In this document: positions 39,530 through 49,451 of the stretch, in pieces
Numbering within the stretch: position 1 is the stretch's first letter
Layout: each line of letters begins with the position of its first letter
Assembly: GCA_017525605.1 (NCBI GenBank)
Contig: JAFXSM010000035.1
Location: 1 to 64,000, forward strand
Reading direction: 5' to 3'
DNA from: Treponema sp.
GTDB taxonomy: Bacteria > Spirochaetota > Spirochaetia > Treponematales > Treponemataceae
DNA length: 64,000 nucleotides
Made by a program: the position numbers and the translations under genes
The notes under the pieces: model-generated
The model's input: the letters and a program-made list of their open reading frames with translations, nothing else
What the model was told of the DNA's origin: nothing
The model's database searches: none

Positions 39530-42244
39530 TCAGCCGTTCAGTTTGATTCTCTCGTCGCGCTGCTTTATGAGAGTTTCGTTTATCAGAGCGATTCTTTCAT
39601 AAAGCTCGAAATAATCGGTGAAATCTTCCGAAGCTTTGTTGTCCTTCGCATGAAGAATCAGGTGCTTGAATTCAGCATCGATTGCAGTTTTTTCGCTCTG
39701 CTTTTCCATGTTGTCGAGGCGACTCTGGTATTCGGCATTCATTTCCGGTGTCCATCCGATTATCGAAGGAATCGCAAGCGTCTGCACTTTTCTAATCGAA
39801 GCGATGTTCCAGATTTTCTCACCGAAGAATTCCTCAAGCGCGTTTCTGAACGGTCTGTCTTTTTTGAACACAAGACGGATTCTCACTTTTCCCAAAGATT
39901 CAAATTCGGCAAAGTCAAAGCTGCAGAAAGACGATTCGTCAAGAAATTCTTTTGCTGCCTCCCCGTTGAAAAATTCCATGACGCGGTTCTTATCGACCTT
40001 GAAAGAATAATCGTAAATGTTTCCCCAAAGCGCAGAACTCAGCGATTCACGCCGTCTTTGGTTCGTCACAGGGAAGATGAAGCATTTTTTAATCTGAATG
40101 CAGTCCGGAAGATTCTCGTTCATTTTTCCGATGAATTCTTCTTCTGAAATCGGATCGAACAAGACTGTCGAAGCGATTTCAACATCTGATTGGATTCCGA
40201 GCGACAGCGTAGTCGCAAATTCAAGGCGCGGAAGAGGATTGAATCCAACTGTGTAGATGAACGGAAGCGCACTTTTCTGAATCGCCCTGTTGAACGTCTC
40301 GATGAGCGTCAGGTGCGAGTAGAATTCACCTCCGCAGCTTTTCGTGAACTGGAACACCGCCCTATACATTACCGGAATGTTGTCGTGCGCCTTTCGGATT
40401 TCAGCGGATTCAGAGACATCGACAAATTCATTCTGCTTGTTGTCGATGTTCACGCAAGTTTTGTCGTTGCAGACTCCGCATTTGTGGTCGCAATTCGGCG
40501 CGCATTTCGGAGTCAGGATTTCCTCGCAGTTTCGCGTCCATTCGTTTTTGTAGAACGTCTTTGCAGGTCCGAGAGAAACATCGTCCCACGGAAGAATTTC
40601 ATCTTTGCTTCGTTCGCGTAAAATTTCCGCCCTAACATCGAAATCGGCTTCATCAAAAGCTTCTTTCCAGAAAACCATGTTGTCGCGAAGATGATTTTCC
40701 CACGCGTCGAGCCTTGCGCCTTTTTTGTACGCGGAAAGAATGATTTTTCCTGCACGCTTGTCTCCGCGCGAAATCAGCCCCTCGATGAAACTTGTTGAAA
40801 TCGCGTGCGTACCGACATGGAAACGACCTTTCGGAAGATGCTCGCGAATGTACGAAAGTTTTCTGTCCGACTCTTCCGGGCTAATCTGGCGCACCCACTG
40901 ATATGCAGTGTGCGGTTTCGGAATGAAAGTTCCGACGTTCACATTGCACTGAATGCGCGTCTTTGCCTGCAATTCGAGCATGAAATCGACAATCACCTGC
41001 TCTTCTGTTTTTCCTTCAGTTTCCGGGAACGGAAGACCGACCATAAAATAGAATTTCGCTTGTTTCCAGCCGCGTTTTTTTGCGTCGATGATTATCTCTT
41101 CGAGATGCTGCGCATAAACTTCTTTGTTCAATCTGAGCTGCCAAGCTTCTTCCGGTGTCTCAACCGCAAATGTCAATCCGCTTTTTCGCACTTCCGAAAG
41201 TTTTTCGAGCAACGGAAGGGAAAAACTGTTCACTTTAAGCGACGGAAGCTGAAAACTCACGTTCTGCGGCTTGTATTTTTTGTTCAAATCGTCGAGGAGA
41301 TTTTCAATGTTCGGATAATCCGCAGAAGAAAGCGACGTAAGAGAAATTTCCTTATAGCCGGCTTCGTTTACGAGCCTGTCAACTTCGTCGAATATGATTT
41401 TCTTCGTCTTTGCACGCTGCGGCCTGTAATAGACACCCGCGTGACAAAAACGGCATCCGTTCGGGCAGCCGCGCATGATTTCCACAACTCCGTGGTCGTG
41501 GACAGGCTTCGTGTTCGGAAGCGGCATAAAAGAAGGGACTGACGGAACCTTACCGAATTCCGACCACACCGCCCTGAATGCTTTTGCGTGCGAGCATTTT
41601 TCAATCGACATTCCTTCTGTCCAAACGTGCGGATTTTTTGAAAGATGGTCGAAAATCTCATCCCGATTTGCACCGTTCTTTTTCATTTCGGAAAGCTCTT
41701 TTATAAGAACGAACATTCCGCCTTCCGCTTCTCCGATGAAAATCGCATCGAAAAAATCCGCGAACGGCGCAGGGTTCGTCGCACCGCATCCGCCCGCAAT
41801 CACAATCGGGTCATTTTCGCTTCGCTCGCTTTTCAAAATGGGAATGCGGCCGAGGTCAAGAATCGAAAGAACGCCCGTTATTCCAAGCTCGTATCCGATT
41901 GAAAAACCGAGCATATCGAGTTCATTAAGAGGAATTCCTGTCTCAAGAGTGTATTGCGCGACATCGTGTTTTTTCAGCAAATCTTCAAAATCTTTCTCAA
42001 CAGCAAAAACGCGCTCGCAACGGACAGAATCGATTTTGTTCAGTCCGTTATAGATGATTTTTATCGCCTGGTTCGACATTCCGATATCGTACACATCAGG
42101 GAATGCAATTCCGAAATTGAAAAGGCTATCATTTTCTTCGTGTTTTTTGATGATAGCACCGAATTCTCCGCCAATATACGAAGAAGGATTCTGAACTCCG
42201 CAAAGCTCAGAACCAAAAATTTCAAGAGGATTGATTGTTTTCAT
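39530..42244 (-). CDS. B12-binding radical SAM protein fused to DUF2344 (TIGR03960-type)
   Basis: This 904-aa protein has an N-terminal cobalamin-binding-like region (about 1-240), a radical SAM core with the cluster motif CPNGCRFCHAG (about residue 260), a Cys-rich insert (CAPNCDHKCGVCNDKTC, about 600), and a C-terminal DUF2344 domain (AVFQFTKSCGGEFYSHLTLIETF onward; VGFNPLPRLEFATTLSLGI). In many bacteria these are encoded together near rodA or ribosomal genes such as rplU. The reaction is unknown. It follows rodA by 34 bp in the shape-gene operon. Confidence 0.9.
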   Translation of the reverse strand: MKTINPLEIFGSELCGVQNPSSYIGGEFGAIIKKHEENDSLFNFGIAFPDVYDIGMSNQAIKIIYNGLNKIDSVRCERVFAVEKDFEDLLKKHDVAQYTLETGIPLNELDMLGFSIGYELGITGVLSILDLGRIPILKSERSENDPIVIAGGCGATNPAPFADFFDAIFIGEAEGGMFVLIKELSEMKKNGANRDEIFDHLSKNPHVWTEGMSIEKCSHAKAFRAVWSEFGKVPSVPSFMPLPNTKPVHDHGVVEIMRGCPNGCRFCHAGVYYRPQRAKTKKIIFDEVDRLVNEAGYKEISLTSLSSADYPNIENLLDDLNKKYKPQNVSFQLPSLKVNSFSLPLLEKLSEVRKSGLTFAVETPEEAWQLRLNKEVYAQHLEEIIIDAKKRGWKQAKFYFMVGLPFPETEGKTEEQVIVDFMLELQAKTRIQCNVNVGTFIPKPHTAYQWVRQISPEESDRKLSYIREHLPKGRFHVGTHAISTSFIEGLISRGDKRAGKIILSAYKKGARLDAWENHLRDNMVFWKEAFDEADFDVRAEILRERSKDEILPWDDVSLGPAKTFYKNEWTRNCEEILTPKCAPNCDHKCGVCNDKTCVNIDNKQNEFVDVSESAEIRKAHDNIPVMYRAVFQFTKSCGGEFYSHLTLIETFNRAIQKSALPFIYTVGFNPLPRLEFATTLSLGIQSDVEIASTVLFDPISEEEFIGKMNENLPDCIQIKKCFIFPVTNQRRRESLSSALWGNIYDYSFKVDKNRVMEFFNGEAAKEFLDESSFCSFDFAEFESLGKVRIRLVFKKDRPFRNALEEFFGEKIWNIASIRKVQTLAIPSIIGWTPEMNAEYQSRLDNMEKQSEKTAIDAEFKHLILHAKDNKASEDFTDYFELYERIALINETLIKQRDERIKLNG

Positions 42245-42278
42245 TTAAAACCTATCTGTTAAATTAACAAAGACAAAA

Positions 42279-43589
42279 TTAGTCAAAATCGTATTTTCGA
42301 TAACGGATGCTCATCAGAAGCCCGATTGCAATCAGCGCAGTCCAGATTGAAGAACCTCCGTACGACATAAACATCAGCGGAATTCCCGTAATCGGCATAC
42401 AACTGATTACCATTCCGATATTTTCGACAAAATGCCAGAAAAACATTCCGAAAATGCCGGATGCGATATATGTTCCGAACGGAATCGTGCAGTTTTTGAT
42501 AATAGAAAGATTTCTCGCAAAAAGGATGAAATAAAGCGCGAATATCACTATCGCACCCACAAATCCGAATTCTTCAGAAAAACTTCCGAATATAAAGTCC
42601 GTGTCCGGCTCTGGAAGATAACCTGAATGAATGAGTCGCCCGTTCAAAAATCCTTTTCCGAACAAACCTCCGCTTCCGACTGTCGTCAATGATTTCAGCG
42701 TCTGCCAGCCGCTTCCGAGAGGGTCGCTTTCAGGTTTCAGAAAGATGATGAGACGTGTAATCCAATATTCCTTCATGAATTTTCCGCCGACATACGAAAG
42801 GACGAGCGAAACGCAGACAAGACCGAACACGCATGAAATCCAGTAGAAATACCGGCTTTCTTTGTAGATGAAATTTCCGATGATTCCTGTGATACAAACC
42901 GCGCCCGTTGCCAGAATGACGATTCCGCGAAGTTTTATGTTAGTCAGGATGCTGTTCAAGGGAATCGTCCGCTGTGCAATGCGTGCATGCCATTCTGGAA
43001 AAACGAGGAAATAGACAGTCAGTGCCGCACCGAAGAAAAACATCAGAATGTATCTGAGCGGGATTTCAGCGAAAAGAAGCATGAAGAAAAGAATGATGAA
43101 AAACACGCTCGCAGTTCCCATATCCGGCTGAATCATTATCAAGCCGAACGGAACAGAGAAAATCAGAATCGAAACAATGAATCTTTTGAGCGGATTTGAT
43201 TTTTTCGATTTGTCGAGATAGCGCGCCAAAAAGATTATGAAGAATATTTTGCAGAATTCTGACGGCTGAATCTTGAAACTGCCGAAACCGAGCCAGCTGT
43301 GCGCACCGTTTACTGCCCGCGTGAACCTGACCATAACGAGAAGTGCGATGAGCATGAGAAAAAGATGCACAGCGTATTTCTCAAGTATTCGGTAGTCGAA
43401 AAAAGCAAGCGCGGCGACGAAAACAAGACCGGCAACAGCCCAGACAATCTGCTTGATGTACTGGTTCGACACAAGTATTCCGTCGGAATTTACACATGCG
43501 GAATAAATGAACATCGTTCCGAGCGTAATGAGCGACAGCACCGCAAAAAGCAAAAGAAAATCGAAACGCTGAAAAACTTTTATCTTCAT
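42279..43589 (-). CDS. rodA: Peptidoglycan glycosyltransferase RodA (SEDS family)
   Basis: This 436-aa polytopic SEDS protein polymerises lipid II for cell elongation with PBP2. It has about ten membrane segments. Signatures are GAHSWLGFGSFKIQPSEFCK (about 90-110), the catalytic-loop region GWQTLKSLTTVGSGGLFGKG, and ENIGMVISCMPITGIPLMFMSYGGSS. It follows mrdA by 5 bp. Confidence 0.96.
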   Translation of the reverse strand: MKIKVFQRFDFLLLFAVLSLITLGTMFIYSACVNSDGILVSNQYIKQIVWAVAGLVFVAALAFFDYRILEKYAVHLFLMLIALLVMVRFTRAVNGAHSWLGFGSFKIQPSEFCKIFFIIFLARYLDKSKKSNPLKRFIVSILIFSVPFGLIMIQPDMGTASVFFIILFFMLLFAEIPLRYILMFFFGAALTVYFLVFPEWHARIAQRTIPLNSILTNIKLRGIVILATGAVCITGIIGNFIYKESRYFYWISCVFGLVCVSLVLSYVGGKFMKEYWITRLIIFLKPESDPLGSGWQTLKSLTTVGSGGLFGKGFLNGRLIHSGYLPEPDTDFIFGSFSEEFGFVGAIVIFALYFILFARNLSIIKNCTIPFGTYIASGIFGMFFWHFVENIGMVISCMPITGIPLMFMSYGGSSIWTALIAIGLLMSIRYRKYDFD

Positions 43590-43594
43590 TTATA

Positions 43595-45502
43595 TTATTC
43601 CTGCCTTGTGCCTTGACCGTTCCTTCGCTCAAGCTCACGCATGTATGCCCTGACATTCGGAAGAGATTGAACAGCCTCTTCGTAAGTCTGGTTCGCAAAT
43701 ATTCCCTGATAAATGATGTTCGTCGCATACGGCGACCACCAATCCCATTTGTTTACGGCCTCAACGAGAACGACGACAACAACCTGCTCGTCAGGAGAGC
43801 CGTTGAACGGCCCGTAAGTCGCCATCCATGAATGCCAGTGGTCAACAGAACCAACTTCCGCAGTTCCTGTTTTTCCTGCAACGGCAACGACTTTGTTCGC
43901 CATCGGCCAGCTAGGTGTTCCGTCAGTGATTACATATCGCAAATCCGACTGGACTGCACGCCAAATCGAAGGGTCGATATTCGACTCATGAAGAATCGTA
44001 GGCTTGATTGTCTCGACGACCTCATCAGTGACTGTGTTTCGGACTTCCTTTAGAAGATGCGGCTTGTAGATTTTTCCTGAATTGGCGACCATCGCCATCA
44101 TGTTTGCGATGTGCAGCGGAGTGACTGTCGTATATCCTTGACCGATTGACATATTCATCGTGTCGCCGCCAAGCCATTTCACATGGTATTTTCTCTCTTT
44201 CCATTGCGCAGTCGGAACGAATCCCTCAGACTGTGCCGGCAAATCGATTTCAAGGCTCTGACCGAAACCGAATTCCTTTGCGTACTGCGCGATTCTGTCA
44301 ACACCGAGATAATCCCTTCCGAGTACCCAATAATAGATATCGCATGATTCAGCGAGTCCCTTTCGCATATCGAGCCATCCGTGTCCGCTTTTGAGGTGGC
44401 ACTTGAAAGTTCTGTCACCGTAAACGACTTTTCCAGGGCACTCAATCTTTTTTGCAGGAGAAATTATGCGCTCTGTCAATGCCGCCGTAGTCATAATCGT
44501 CTTGAATGTCGAAGCCGGAGGATAAACAGCGTTGACGACCCTATTGAGAAGCGGATTGTTCGGAGCCGACGAAAGTTTTTTGTATTGGGCAGCAGAATCA
44601 TCACTGTTGAAAATGTTCTGGTCGTAATACGGATAGGAAACCATCGCAAGCACTTCACCAGTGGAAGGCTTTAGCACGACTGCCGCACCGACTCTCGGGC
44701 CAAGTGCCTTTTCTGCAAGTTCCTGAATTCGAGAATCAATCGTCAGAATCAGGCGTTTTCCCATCTGCGGAGGTTCGATAATCGGCTTGTCGGAAATTAT
44801 GCGCCCACGGGCATCGATATTTTTGCGCTCGTATCCAGGCACGCCCTGCAAAAGCGAGTCGTACTGCTTCTCGATTCCGGTTTTTCCGACAATCATGTTT
44901 CCGGTCGTGTAGCCCTTGTTGTACATCATCTTGATTTCGTCTCGTGAAATATCACCGACGTAACCGACGACGTGAGCAATAGAGCCTGTTTCAACGTAAT
45001 TTCGTAGCGGTTTCTGCTGCCATGTGACACCCGGAAAGTCCGTTATGTTCTCGGCAATGTTCGAAATCGCTTCAAACGTGACGTTCGTCTTTATTTCAAT
45101 TGATTTGTATTTTGCCCTGTCTTCTTTTGGTATCTTCCTGTCGATTTCGCTTTTTCCGATACCAAGAATTCTGGCGAGCCTTGATGTTACTGTGTCGTAA
45201 TAATTATCTGGGATTTCAGCCGGGTTCAGATTCACAGCGAAAGAATCCGAATTGATGACCATCGGCAAGGTCGCGTTTCTGTCGAAAATTTCCCCGCGTT
45301 GTGCCGGAATTTCATTCGTTCGGCTGGAAACCTGCTGCGACTGCTGCCGATACGATTCCCCGTTTACGACCTGAAGCGTATAAAGCCGTGTCAGATAGAC
45401 AATGAAAACAAAAAAAATCAGAACGACAATAGCAAATACTTTTACATTGCGCGCAACCTGACTTGAAGAACTTTCCTCAACCGATGAATTGTACTGCTCC
45501 AC
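43595..45502 (-). CDS. mrdA: Penicillin-binding protein 2 (MrdA) transpeptidase
   Basis: This 635-aa class B PBP is the elongation-specific D,D-transpeptidase and partner of RodA. The N-terminal membrane anchor lies at about 20-45. The dimerisation (pedestal) domain includes SSRTNEIPAQRGEIFDRNA. The transpeptidase motifs are STFK (Ser nucleophile, about residue 325), SCD, and KTGTAE near 535. Length is normal. It lies between mreD and rodA. Confidence 0.96.
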   Translation of the reverse strand: MEQYNSSVEESSSSQVARNVKVFAIVVLIFFVFIVYLTRLYTLQVVNGESYRQQSQQVSSRTNEIPAQRGEIFDRNATLPMVINSDSFAVNLNPAEIPDNYYDTVTSRLARILGIGKSEIDRKIPKEDRAKYKSIEIKTNVTFEAISNIAENITDFPGVTWQQKPLRNYVETGSIAHVVGYVGDISRDEIKMMYNKGYTTGNMIVGKTGIEKQYDSLLQGVPGYERKNIDARGRIISDKPIIEPPQMGKRLILTIDSRIQELAEKALGPRVGAAVVLKPSTGEVLAMVSYPYYDQNIFNSDDSAAQYKKLSSAPNNPLLNRVVNAVYPPASTFKTIMTTAALTERIISPAKKIECPGKVVYGDRTFKCHLKSGHGWLDMRKGLAESCDIYYWVLGRDYLGVDRIAQYAKEFGFGQSLEIDLPAQSEGFVPTAQWKERKYHVKWLGGDTMNMSIGQGYTTVTPLHIANMMAMVANSGKIYKPHLLKEVRNTVTDEVVETIKPTILHESNIDPSIWRAVQSDLRYVITDGTPSWPMANKVVAVAGKTGTAEVGSVDHWHSWMATYGPFNGSPDEQVVVVVLVEAVNKWDWWSPYATNIIYQGIFANQTYEEAVQSLPNVRAYMRELERRNGQGTRQE

Positions 45503-45522
45503 TTTCCCACCGCCTTTTTACT

Positions 45523-46032
45523 TCACGAAGCTTCATCTGTACCGACAACCAAAGTTTTTCTGAATATCCCCAGGAATTTGAACATCACAGGTGTCAAAAC
45601 GGCATTTGCTGAAATCTCGAACAGAAATTCCGCCGAAAAAATATCGTAATGCCCTGCTGAAATCGGAAACACAATCGAAACTCCCCAGATTAAAAACGCC
45701 TTTGCCAAAGTTGCGACAGCTCCGAGCATGGCAGGAAGGAAAACTCCGTTGAGGTTCAGCGTCTTATTTGAGAACCCGCATGCATAACCGATTGTCGTCC
45801 TTACGATGCAGTGCAGACCAAGCGGTGCCGCCGTCAGAAAATCAAGCAGCAGCCCTGAAAAGAATCCGTTGACAGTTCCGTGAATCCGACCGTTTACACA
45901 TGCAAAAAAAATTGTGCAGATGAGGAGAAAATCAGGAACGGCAGGAAGCAAACTCACGTTTGACAAAACTGCCGATTCCAGAAGAGCAAATGAAAGCAAA
46001 ATCACACAAGATGTAAAAAATGAACGTACCAT
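45523..46032 (-). CDS. mreD: Rod shape-determining protein MreD
   Basis: This 169-aa hydrophobic protein has five or six predicted membrane segments and the GRIHGTVNGFFSGLLLDFLT-type loop found in MreD. It is the membrane partner of MreC in the elongasome. Identification rests on hydropathy plus its place between mreC and mrdA. Confidence 0.9.
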   Translation of the reverse strand: MVRSFFTSCVILLSFALLESAVLSNVSLLPAVPDFLLICTIFFACVNGRIHGTVNGFFSGLLLDFLTAAPLGLHCIVRTTIGYACGFSNKTLNLNGVFLPAMLGAVATLAKAFLIWGVSIVFPISAGHYDIFSAEFLFEISANAVLTPVMFKFLGIFRKTLVVGTDEAS

Positions 46033-46037
46033 AATAT

Positions 46038-46934
46038 TTAATTCGAAGTATTAACAAGGTTTGGATTCAGTTCTTTCAAGTCAGCGACAATGACAGACTC
46101 CAGTCGGGAGAAATCAATTATCGGAACAACCTCAATATCGAGCGACGAATCATAATCAAGCACGGTGATTTTGGAAATTGTACCGATTGTTATGTCGCGA
46201 AGATAATTTCCGTTTTCTCCAGAAGTAACTATCGTATCTCCGTAATTGAGTTCTTCCAAAACCCTCTTCTTGATATATCTCATTGAAAGAGCCTTGTCGT
46301 CGGAACCTGTTCCGCTCACAAGACCGATATCCCTTGTCGTCTGGATTCTTGCGGAAACTGTGCATTTTGTGTCGAATATCGGAAGAATCATGCTTGTCTC
46401 AGCTCCGACCGCGACGATTTTTCCGACAAGTCCAATCTGCCCGTTCTGGATTGCGATGACCGGCATGTTCTTCTTGATTCCGACACGCCCACCTTTGTTT
46501 ATCGTGAAAGTCGAATACAGATTGTCAGTGTTCCTGCCTATGATTTGGGCAGGATAATTTTTCTGCTCAATCTTTGTCGAAAATCCGAGCTGTTCACGAA
46601 GTCTTTCGTTCTCTTTGTTGATCTCAGTGTTGTTACGCTGAAAATACTCATAATTCTTCAGTTTTTCGACAAGGATTGCATTTTCTTTCTTGATTCTAGA
46701 AAGTTCCTGAATTGCGTTCACAGAATCCTTCACCCCCGTAGAAACTGCGCTGACACCTTTTTGCAGCGAAGAAACAACGGAAAAACCGATTCTTTCGAAA
46801 TTCAGCACAAAGCCGCCGGAACTCGTCGCAAGCAAAACTGCCGACAAAACAAAAAATGCCACAAAAACGAGTTCCGAAACATAAAAATGAAACGAGTGCT
46901 TATTCTGACCCGATGAATTCATAGAATCAATCAT
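46038..46934 (-). CDS. mreC: Rod shape-determining protein MreC
   Basis: This 298-aa protein has one N-terminal membrane segment (about 17-37), a coiled coil (about 65-105, KKENAILVEKLKNYEYFQRN region) and the two periplasmic beta-domains (YPAQIIGRNTDNLYSTFTIN, VSGTGSDDKALSMRYIKK). It activates PBP2 and organises the elongasome. It lies 22 bp after mreB. Confidence 0.95.
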   Translation of the reverse strand: MIDSMNSSGQNKHSFHFYVSELVFVAFFVLSAVLLATSSGGFVLNFERIGFSVVSSLQKGVSAVSTGVKDSVNAIQELSRIKKENAILVEKLKNYEYFQRNNTEINKENERLREQLGFSTKIEQKNYPAQIIGRNTDNLYSTFTINKGGRVGIKKNMPVIAIQNGQIGLVGKIVAVGAETSMILPIFDTKCTVSARIQTTRDIGLVSGTGSDDKALSMRYIKKRVLEELNYGDTIVTSGENGNYLRDITIGTISKITVLDYDSSLDIEVVPIIDFSRLESVIVADLKELNPNLVNTSN

Positions 46935-46955
46935 AAATTATCTATACTTCAAATC

Positions 46956-47999
46956 TTAGTCGTTGAGGTTGTCATAAACAGAGCGGTCTGACGACATATC
47001 CTTGAACAACTCGAATGCCTGACCTGCGCCCAATGCGACACACTCAAGCGGCTTCTCAACAAGGAATACTGGAACCTGAGTCTCTTTCGAAATGAGCTTC
47101 GGAAGTCCCTTCAACATACTTCCGCCACCAGACATTACGATTCCGCGCTCGACGATATCAGCTGCCAATTCCGGCGGAGTTTCTCCCAATGTTACCTTTA
47201 TGAGCTCGACGATTTCGTGAACAGTGTCCTTCAATGCCTCGCGAATCTCAACGCTGTCGATTTCAAGTCGGCGTGGAAGACCTGTGATTGCATCGTTTCC
47301 CCTGACTTCCATTTTTTCGATTGTGTTGTCCTTGTCGGAAATCGCATTTCCAATCTGAATCTTGAGGCGCTCTGCCGCCTGAAGACCAATCTTCAGGTTG
47401 TGGTTTTTGAGAACGTACTTGACGATTGCATCGTCGAATTTGTCGCCGCCAACACGGATTGCCTTCGTGACAACCATACCACCGAGAGAGATGACGCTGA
47501 CTTCCGTTGTTCCGCCACCGATATCGCAAATCATGTGACCTGCCGGCTCCTCGATTTTTATCTGCGCACCGATTGCCGCAGCCAATGACTCTTCGATGAC
47601 ATCGACCTCTTTTGCGCCCGCTTTCAATGCAGCTTCAATTACGGCTCTTCTTTCGACCTGCGTGATGCAAGACGGAATTCCGATTTTCATTCTCGTCGAT
47701 TTGAAAAGCTGGTGACGCGGAATAACTTTCGAAATGAAATATTTAATCATCTTCTCCGTGCTGTCGATGTCTGCAATAACACCGTCAGACAATGGTCGGA
47801 TTGCGATGATGTTTCCCGGAGTCTTGTAAAGCATTCTCTTAGCTTCCGCTCCGACGGCAACGACGCGCTTTGTTCCCTTTTCAACAGCAACTACGGAAGG
47901 CTCATCGACGACGATTCCCTTTCCGCGAACATAAATCAGCGTGTTACAAGTTCCAAGATCAATACCAATATCAGTTGAAAAACTGTCAAAAAGTCCCAT
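46956..47999 (-). CDS. mreB: Actin-like rod shape-determining protein MreB
   Basis: This 347-aa actin homologue forms membrane-bound filaments that position wall synthesis. Phosphate 1 loop [17 protein letters not shown] (about 12-28), phosphate 2 [16 protein letters not shown] (about 165), adenosine loop [14 protein letters not shown] (about 290). Start ATG after GGGAGATAATGATAA. Confidence 0.98.
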   Translation of the reverse strand: MGLFDSFSTDIGIDLGTCNTLIYVRGKGIVVDEPSVVAVEKGTKRVVAVGAEAKRMLYKTPGNIIAIRPLSDGVIADIDSTEKMIKYFISKVIPRHQLFKSTRMKIGIPSCITQVERRAVIEAALKAGAKEVDVIEESLAAAIGAQIKIEEPAGHMICDIGGGTTEVSVISLGGMVVTKAIRVGGDKFDDAIVKYVLKNHNLKIGLQAAERLKIQIGNAISDKDNTIEKMEVRGNDAITGLPRRLEIDSVEIREALKDTVHEIVELIKVTLGETPPELAADIVERGIVMSGGGSMLKGLPKLISKETQVPVFLVEKPLECVALGAGQAFELFKDMSSDRSVYDNLND

Positions 48000-48036
48000 T
48001 TATCATTATCTCCCAATGTTTGTTATTTGTTGTTTT

Positions 48037-49023
48037 TTAATTTTTCAGATCGGAAATTCTCTTCAATGCAGATACGGCCCCCTGGTGATTCGACTGGATT
48101 CTCAGTACTTTTCTCCATTCGGAACGTGCTTTTACCAAATCGCCCTGTTTTTCGTAAACAAGTCCGAGTCCGTAATATGCATCTGCAGAATTTTCCGCAC
48201 CATCCAAACTTTCAATTATCTTGTTGAATTCCTTTGCAGCATTGTCAAACAGATTTTGTTCGAGATAAATCTGACCGAGAAGATACTGGCTGCGAAGAAC
48301 GATTTTCTCATTTTTGCAATCTTCCGATATTCTGTGCAGATATTTTTCCGCAGTCTCATACTGTTTCGCATTTATATACTGCTCTGCGATTGCGAGGAGG
48401 AGAGTGTCAGAATTGCGATCAACGATTGCCTCTGAAAAAGACGAGATGCTTTCCATTGACATACCGAGCGCGGCGTAGTTCAGACCGAGCAATTCCGCCG
48501 TGTCATTTGCCTTGTAGCCTTTGTTTATTGAAGAAAGAAGATATTTTACCGACAAGTCAGCATAGTAATGATATGCTGAAAGATAGTCCTTGTAGAAATA
48601 AGCCTTTCCGAGCATATATTCAATCTGGGGAATCTTGTCGTCTTCCGATGTCGTCGAAATCAATGCCTGACGCAAACTCGTTATGGACTCTTCTATATAA
48701 TTCTGCGCCTGAATCGTGTCATTCTCTGACAACGAGAGAAAAAAAGCCGAGTATCCGTGAAAAACCAGCGCAGTGTAATTACAAGGCCGCTCATAAAGGA
48801 TTGCAGAACTGATGTCATAAACATCCTTGTAATTATACTCTCGCCACTTCGCCTTCAGATCAAACAGCGAAGTTCCTGAATTTATTTTTGAATTGATGAA
48901 TATATAAGAGAAGAAAATTAAGACCGATAATACGACAGCACATACAAAAACGAGAATCAGCCTTTTGAGGAATTTACCGTCTCGCTTAACAACTTTTCTG
49001 TCATACAAACTATCTTGTCTCAT
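48037..49023 (-). CDS. Membrane-anchored TPR-repeat protein
   Basis: This 328-aa protein has a single membrane segment (LILVFVCAVVLSVLIFFSYIFI, about residues 22-43) and then an all-helical tetratricopeptide array. Clear units include YIEESITSLRQALISTTSED, AELLGLNYAALGMSMESISS, YINAKQYETAEKYLHRI, SQYLLGQIYLEQNLFDNAAK and ADAYYGLGLVYEKQGDLVKA. It is probably periplasmic and a scaffold for the elongation machinery that follows in the operon (mreB start is 37 bp on). No enzyme motifs are seen. Confidence 0.85.
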   Translation of the reverse strand: MRQDSLYDRKVVKRDGKFLKRLILVFVCAVVLSVLIFFSYIFINSKINSGTSLFDLKAKWREYNYKDVYDISSAILYERPCNYTALVFHGYSAFFLSLSENDTIQAQNYIEESITSLRQALISTTSEDDKIPQIEYMLGKAYFYKDYLSAYHYYADLSVKYLLSSINKGYKANDTAELLGLNYAALGMSMESISSFSEAIVDRNSDTLLLAIAEQYINAKQYETAEKYLHRISEDCKNEKIVLRSQYLLGQIYLEQNLFDNAAKEFNKIIESLDGAENSADAYYGLGLVYEKQGDLVKARSEWRKVLRIQSNHQGAVSALKRISDLKN

Positions 49024-49042
49024 TTGTCACTCGCAAAAAAAA

Positions 49043-49394
49043 CAGAAAAGATAATAAGCCGGGTTCTGTATCGAATAACCATCTATCCGAAACATCGGTT
49101 GCCCGATGCCTTTAGCAGTTTACCCGCGGCAAAATCTCCGGAAAAAGATTGCCGCTACTTAACTTTGCTCCAAATGAGGTTTGCAGTGCCAAAACTGTTA
49201 CCAGTTTCGCGGTGAGCTCTTACCTCGCCTTTTCACCATCACCATTTCTGGCTGTATATTTTCTGTTGCACTTTCTGTCATCCAAAAAATGGATGCCCGG
49301 TCATTATCCGGCATTTTTTCCGGTGGAGCCCGGACTTTCCTCACTCCGTCGGATTATCATCAACCCGCCGAAGCACGATTATATATCTTTTCTG
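49043..49394 (-). ncRNA. rnpB: RNase P RNA (bacterial type A)
   Basis: The conserved core GAGTGAGGAAAGTCCGGGCT appears near the 5' end (minus strand, about 49346-49327) and ACAGAACCCGGCTTAT near the 3' end. The terminal P1 helix pairs CAGAAAAGATA (from 49394) with TATCTTTTCTG (to 49043). A T8 run just beyond (49039-49032) makes P1 part of the terminator. The RNA processes tRNA 5' ends together with RnpA. Ends are set from P1 and may be off by a few bases. Confidence 0.95.
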
Positions 49395-49451
49395 AAATTT
49401 CAATTTTTTTTTTACGCCCAAGCAGAATAAATGCCCGGGCAATTTCGATAA

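Noticed and set aside
49369..49387. TATAAT on the minus strand as the rnpB -10
   Set aside because: It lies inside or next to the 5' strand of P1, which pairs well with the 3' end, so the RNA must start upstream of it.
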